A stretch of 6,581 bases of DNA. It comes from Candidatus Hydrogenedentota bacterium. Lineage in GTDB: Bacteria; Hydrogenedentota; Hydrogenedentia; Hydrogenedentales; SLHB01. This document shows, piece by piece, positions 5,473-6,581 of the stretch; position 1 is the stretch's first letter; every line of letters begins with the position of its first letter. The stretch lies in the NCBI GenBank assembly GCA_007136375.1, contig SLHB01000291.1, positions 1 to 6,581 on the forward strand, read 5' to 3'. Both the position numbers and the translations under genes were made by a program. The notes below the pieces were generated by a model. It did no database searches, was not told where the DNA came from, and saw nothing but the letters and a program-made list of their open reading frames with translations.

Positions 5473-5526
5473 GCGCCGCGCGGCCGCTCACGATAGACGC
5501 GCGATAAGCGGTCGGTCAGCCCCCGG
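5473..5526. other. Convergent intergenic gap between the glycosylase and phosphodiesterase genes
   Basis: This 54-bp gap separates two converging genes. GGCCGCT (5482-5488) can pair with AGCGGTC (5507-5513), one G-U pair included, around an 18-base loop. No T-run follows on either strand, so it is at best a weak bidirectional terminator. An 8-base direct repeat CGGTCAGC (5513-5520 and 5524-5531) runs into the end of the minus-strand gene. Confidence 0.3.
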
Positions 5527-6477
5527 TCAGCGCAGGCCCATGCCGGACAGCACGTCGACAGCGACGTCGGGATAGTCGGTGATAATGCCGTCGACGCCCA
5601 TGTTCGCCATACGCTCGATGTCTTCGGCGTCGTTCACCGTCCAAACGTTGACGGTCCGGCCCGCGTCCTGGAACATGCGCACCTGCTCTTCGGTGATATT
5701 GTGGTAGTTCGGGTTGAATCCGTGGGGGTTCATAAGCTGGCCCCAACGGAGGAACAGCGCCCATGCCGCCCGGTCCTCCGGATCATACGTCCCCAGGAAC
5801 TCGACCCGGATCCGCGGATCGATGGCCCGGACCACGGCGACGATGACCGGCGAGAAGGATTGGATGACGACCTGGTCCTTCATGTCCCGCTCGCGGATGA
5901 GGTCCACGGCCCGGGTGGCCAGGGCGTAGTTGGCGCTGCGGCTCGCCTCGATGAGGTCCAGCACCCGGGCGGACTGCCGGGGGATCAGGCTGTCCCGCCC
6001 TTCGCCCACCGCAAGCAGATGCTGCATGAGCTGGCGATCGCGATCGACGCTCTTCAATTCCACGTACACGCCAATCCGGCCGCGGGCAAGGTCCAACGCC
6101 TCGCCCAAGGTGGGTATCCGCTCGCCCTCGAATTCGTCGCCGAACCACGATCCCGCGTCGAGGGCCTGCAACTCGCCGAGCGTCATGCCCGCCACGGCGC
6201 CGGAGCCGTCCGTCGTGCGGTCCACCGTAGGGTCGTGAATGACGACGATCTCCCCGTCTCCACTGAGATGGCAATCGAGCTCGAACCAGTCCGCCCCCAT
6301 ATCGATGGCGAGCTCGAACGCCGCGCGCGTGTTCTCCGGCGCATAGGCGCTTGCGCCCCGGTGCGCTATCACGTCAACGGCGCCCGTGGGCGCGCCCGCG
6401 CGAAAAGGGGGCGACGCGCACCCCAAAACACCCACCACGCCAAGCATCACAACCGCCGCAACCGCTCGGTAGCGCAT
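5527..6477 (-). CDS. Glycerophosphodiester phosphodiesterase family lipoprotein
   Basis: GDPD (GlpQ/UgpQ-type) enzymes hydrolyse glycerophosphodiesters such as glycerophosphocholine to glycerol-3-phosphate and an alcohol. The 316-residue product begins with MRYR, a hydrophobic stretch and a lipobox VLGC ending at C20. This predicts a lipid-anchored protein outside the inner membrane. The TIM-barrel catalytic motifs are present: HRGASAYAPENT (39-50), ELD (66-68, metal ligands Glu66 and Asp68), HDPTVDRTTDG (81-91) and VELK with Glu140. VWTVN (278-282) and GVDGIITDYP (294-303) close the barrel. Three starts are possible: TTG 6486, ATG 6483 and ATG 6477. The GGAGG at 6487-6491 is 9 nt from ATG 6477 but too close to the others, so I chose 6477. 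The gene faces the rest of the window and forms a separate transcription unit. Confidence 0.93.
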   Translation of the reverse strand: MRYRAVAAVVMLGVVGVLGCASPPFRAGAPTGAVDVIAHRGASAYAPENTRAAFELAIDMGADWFELDCHLSGDGEIVVIHDPTVDRTTDGSGAVAGMTLGELQALDAGSWFGDEFEGERIPTLGEALDLARGRIGVYVELKSVDRDRQLMQHLLAVGEGRDSLIPRQSARVLDLIEASRSANYALATRAVDLIRERDMKDQVVIQSFSPVIVAVVRAIDPRIRVEFLGTYDPEDRAAWALFLRWGQLMNPHGFNPNYHNITEEQVRMFQDAGRTVNVWTVNDAEDIERMANMGVDGIITDYPDVAVDVLSGMGLR

Positions 6478-6517
6478 CGTCATCAACCTCCGTTGCTGCC
6501 CGTAATCCCGGCCTTCG

Positions 6518-6546
6518 GGTATACCAGAATCGCGTCAGCCAGTAAA
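6518..6546 (-). promoter_or_regulatory. Candidate sigma-70-type promoter for the phosphodiesterase gene
   Basis: Read on the minus strand, TTTACT (6546-6541) resembles a -35 box (four of six matches to TTGACA). It is followed after exactly 17 bp by TATACC (6523-6518), a four-of-six match to the -10 consensus. It lies about 40 bp upstream of the chosen ATG, with the GGAGG ribosome site between. The stretch is less GC-rich than its surroundings. Confidence 0.45.
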
Positions 6547-6570
6547 GAAAAGGCCACGCCGCCTGGCGTA
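6544..6570 (-). terminator. Possible weak terminator of an upstream minus-strand gene
   Basis: On the minus strand, ACGCC (6569-6565) pairs with GGCGT (6560-6556) around a 4-base loop, with one further U-G pair. After GCC comes TTTTCTTT (6551-6544). The stem is short and separated from the T-run, so this is a weak call. It could end the transcript of a gene lying beyond the window edge. Confidence 0.22.
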
Positions 6571-6581
6571 TGAAGGAAGCG

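Noticed and set aside
5701..6573. A 290-codon plus-strand open frame over the phosphodiesterase gene
   Set aside because: The minus-strand protein carries all GDPD catalytic motifs and a lipobox. The opposite frame has composition typical of an antisense shadow.
1..6581. CRISPR arrays, insertion sequences, integrase sites or phage genes
   Set aside because: No spaced direct repeats, transposase motifs or terminal inverted repeats were seen; all sizeable genes are housekeeping or common metabolic ones.

Overview
The window comes from a GC-rich bacterial chromosome. It contains the end of a classical translation/transcription cluster, followed by housekeeping and metabolic genes. The order is tuf (3' end), rpmG, tRNA-Trp(CCA), secE, nusG, rplK, rplA, metK, a terminator, cysC, a Fe-S-type uracil-DNA glycosylase gene, and a convergent gene for a secreted lipoprotein phosphodiesterase. 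The lipobox on the last protein suggests a diderm (Gram-negative-type) cell envelope. I cannot name the phylum from this sequence. A PVC-like or candidate-phylum bacterium would fit the gene content, the GC richness and the acidic NusG extension, but that is only a guess.

Positions 1-2820 follow the order tuf-rpmG-trnW-secE-nusG-rplK-rplA that is conserved in many bacteria. It supplies EF-Tu, ribosomal proteins L33, L11 and L1, tryptophan tRNA, the SecE translocon subunit and the elongation factor NusG. A GC-rich 237-bp gap between nusG and rplK holds several strong hairpins. One has the shape of an intrinsic terminator or attenuator and lies shortly before rplK. The short gap between rplK and rplA holds a two-helix element that copies the L1-binding part of 23S rRNA (helix 76), directly in front of the rplA ribosome binding site. 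This is the most interesting regulatory signal here: a probable autoregulatory L1 target.

The expected next genes, rplJ-rplL-rpoB-rpoC, are missing. Instead metK (SAM synthetase) follows 63 bp after rplA, apparently in the same transcript, with a bulged hairpin in its leader whose strands could alternatively pair with the metK Shine-Dalgarno sequence. A strong hairpin terminator after metK closes this unit at about 4125.

Positions 4214-5472 carry cysC (APS kinase) and a family-4-like uracil-DNA glycosylase on the same strand, 47 bp apart. Positions 5527-6477 carry a glycerophosphodiester phosphodiesterase lipoprotein on the minus strand, with a plausible sigma-70-type promoter at its upstream end. 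No mobile element, CRISPR array, broken gene or clear novel multi-gene system was found. The novelty lies in the RNA-level signals and the synteny break.
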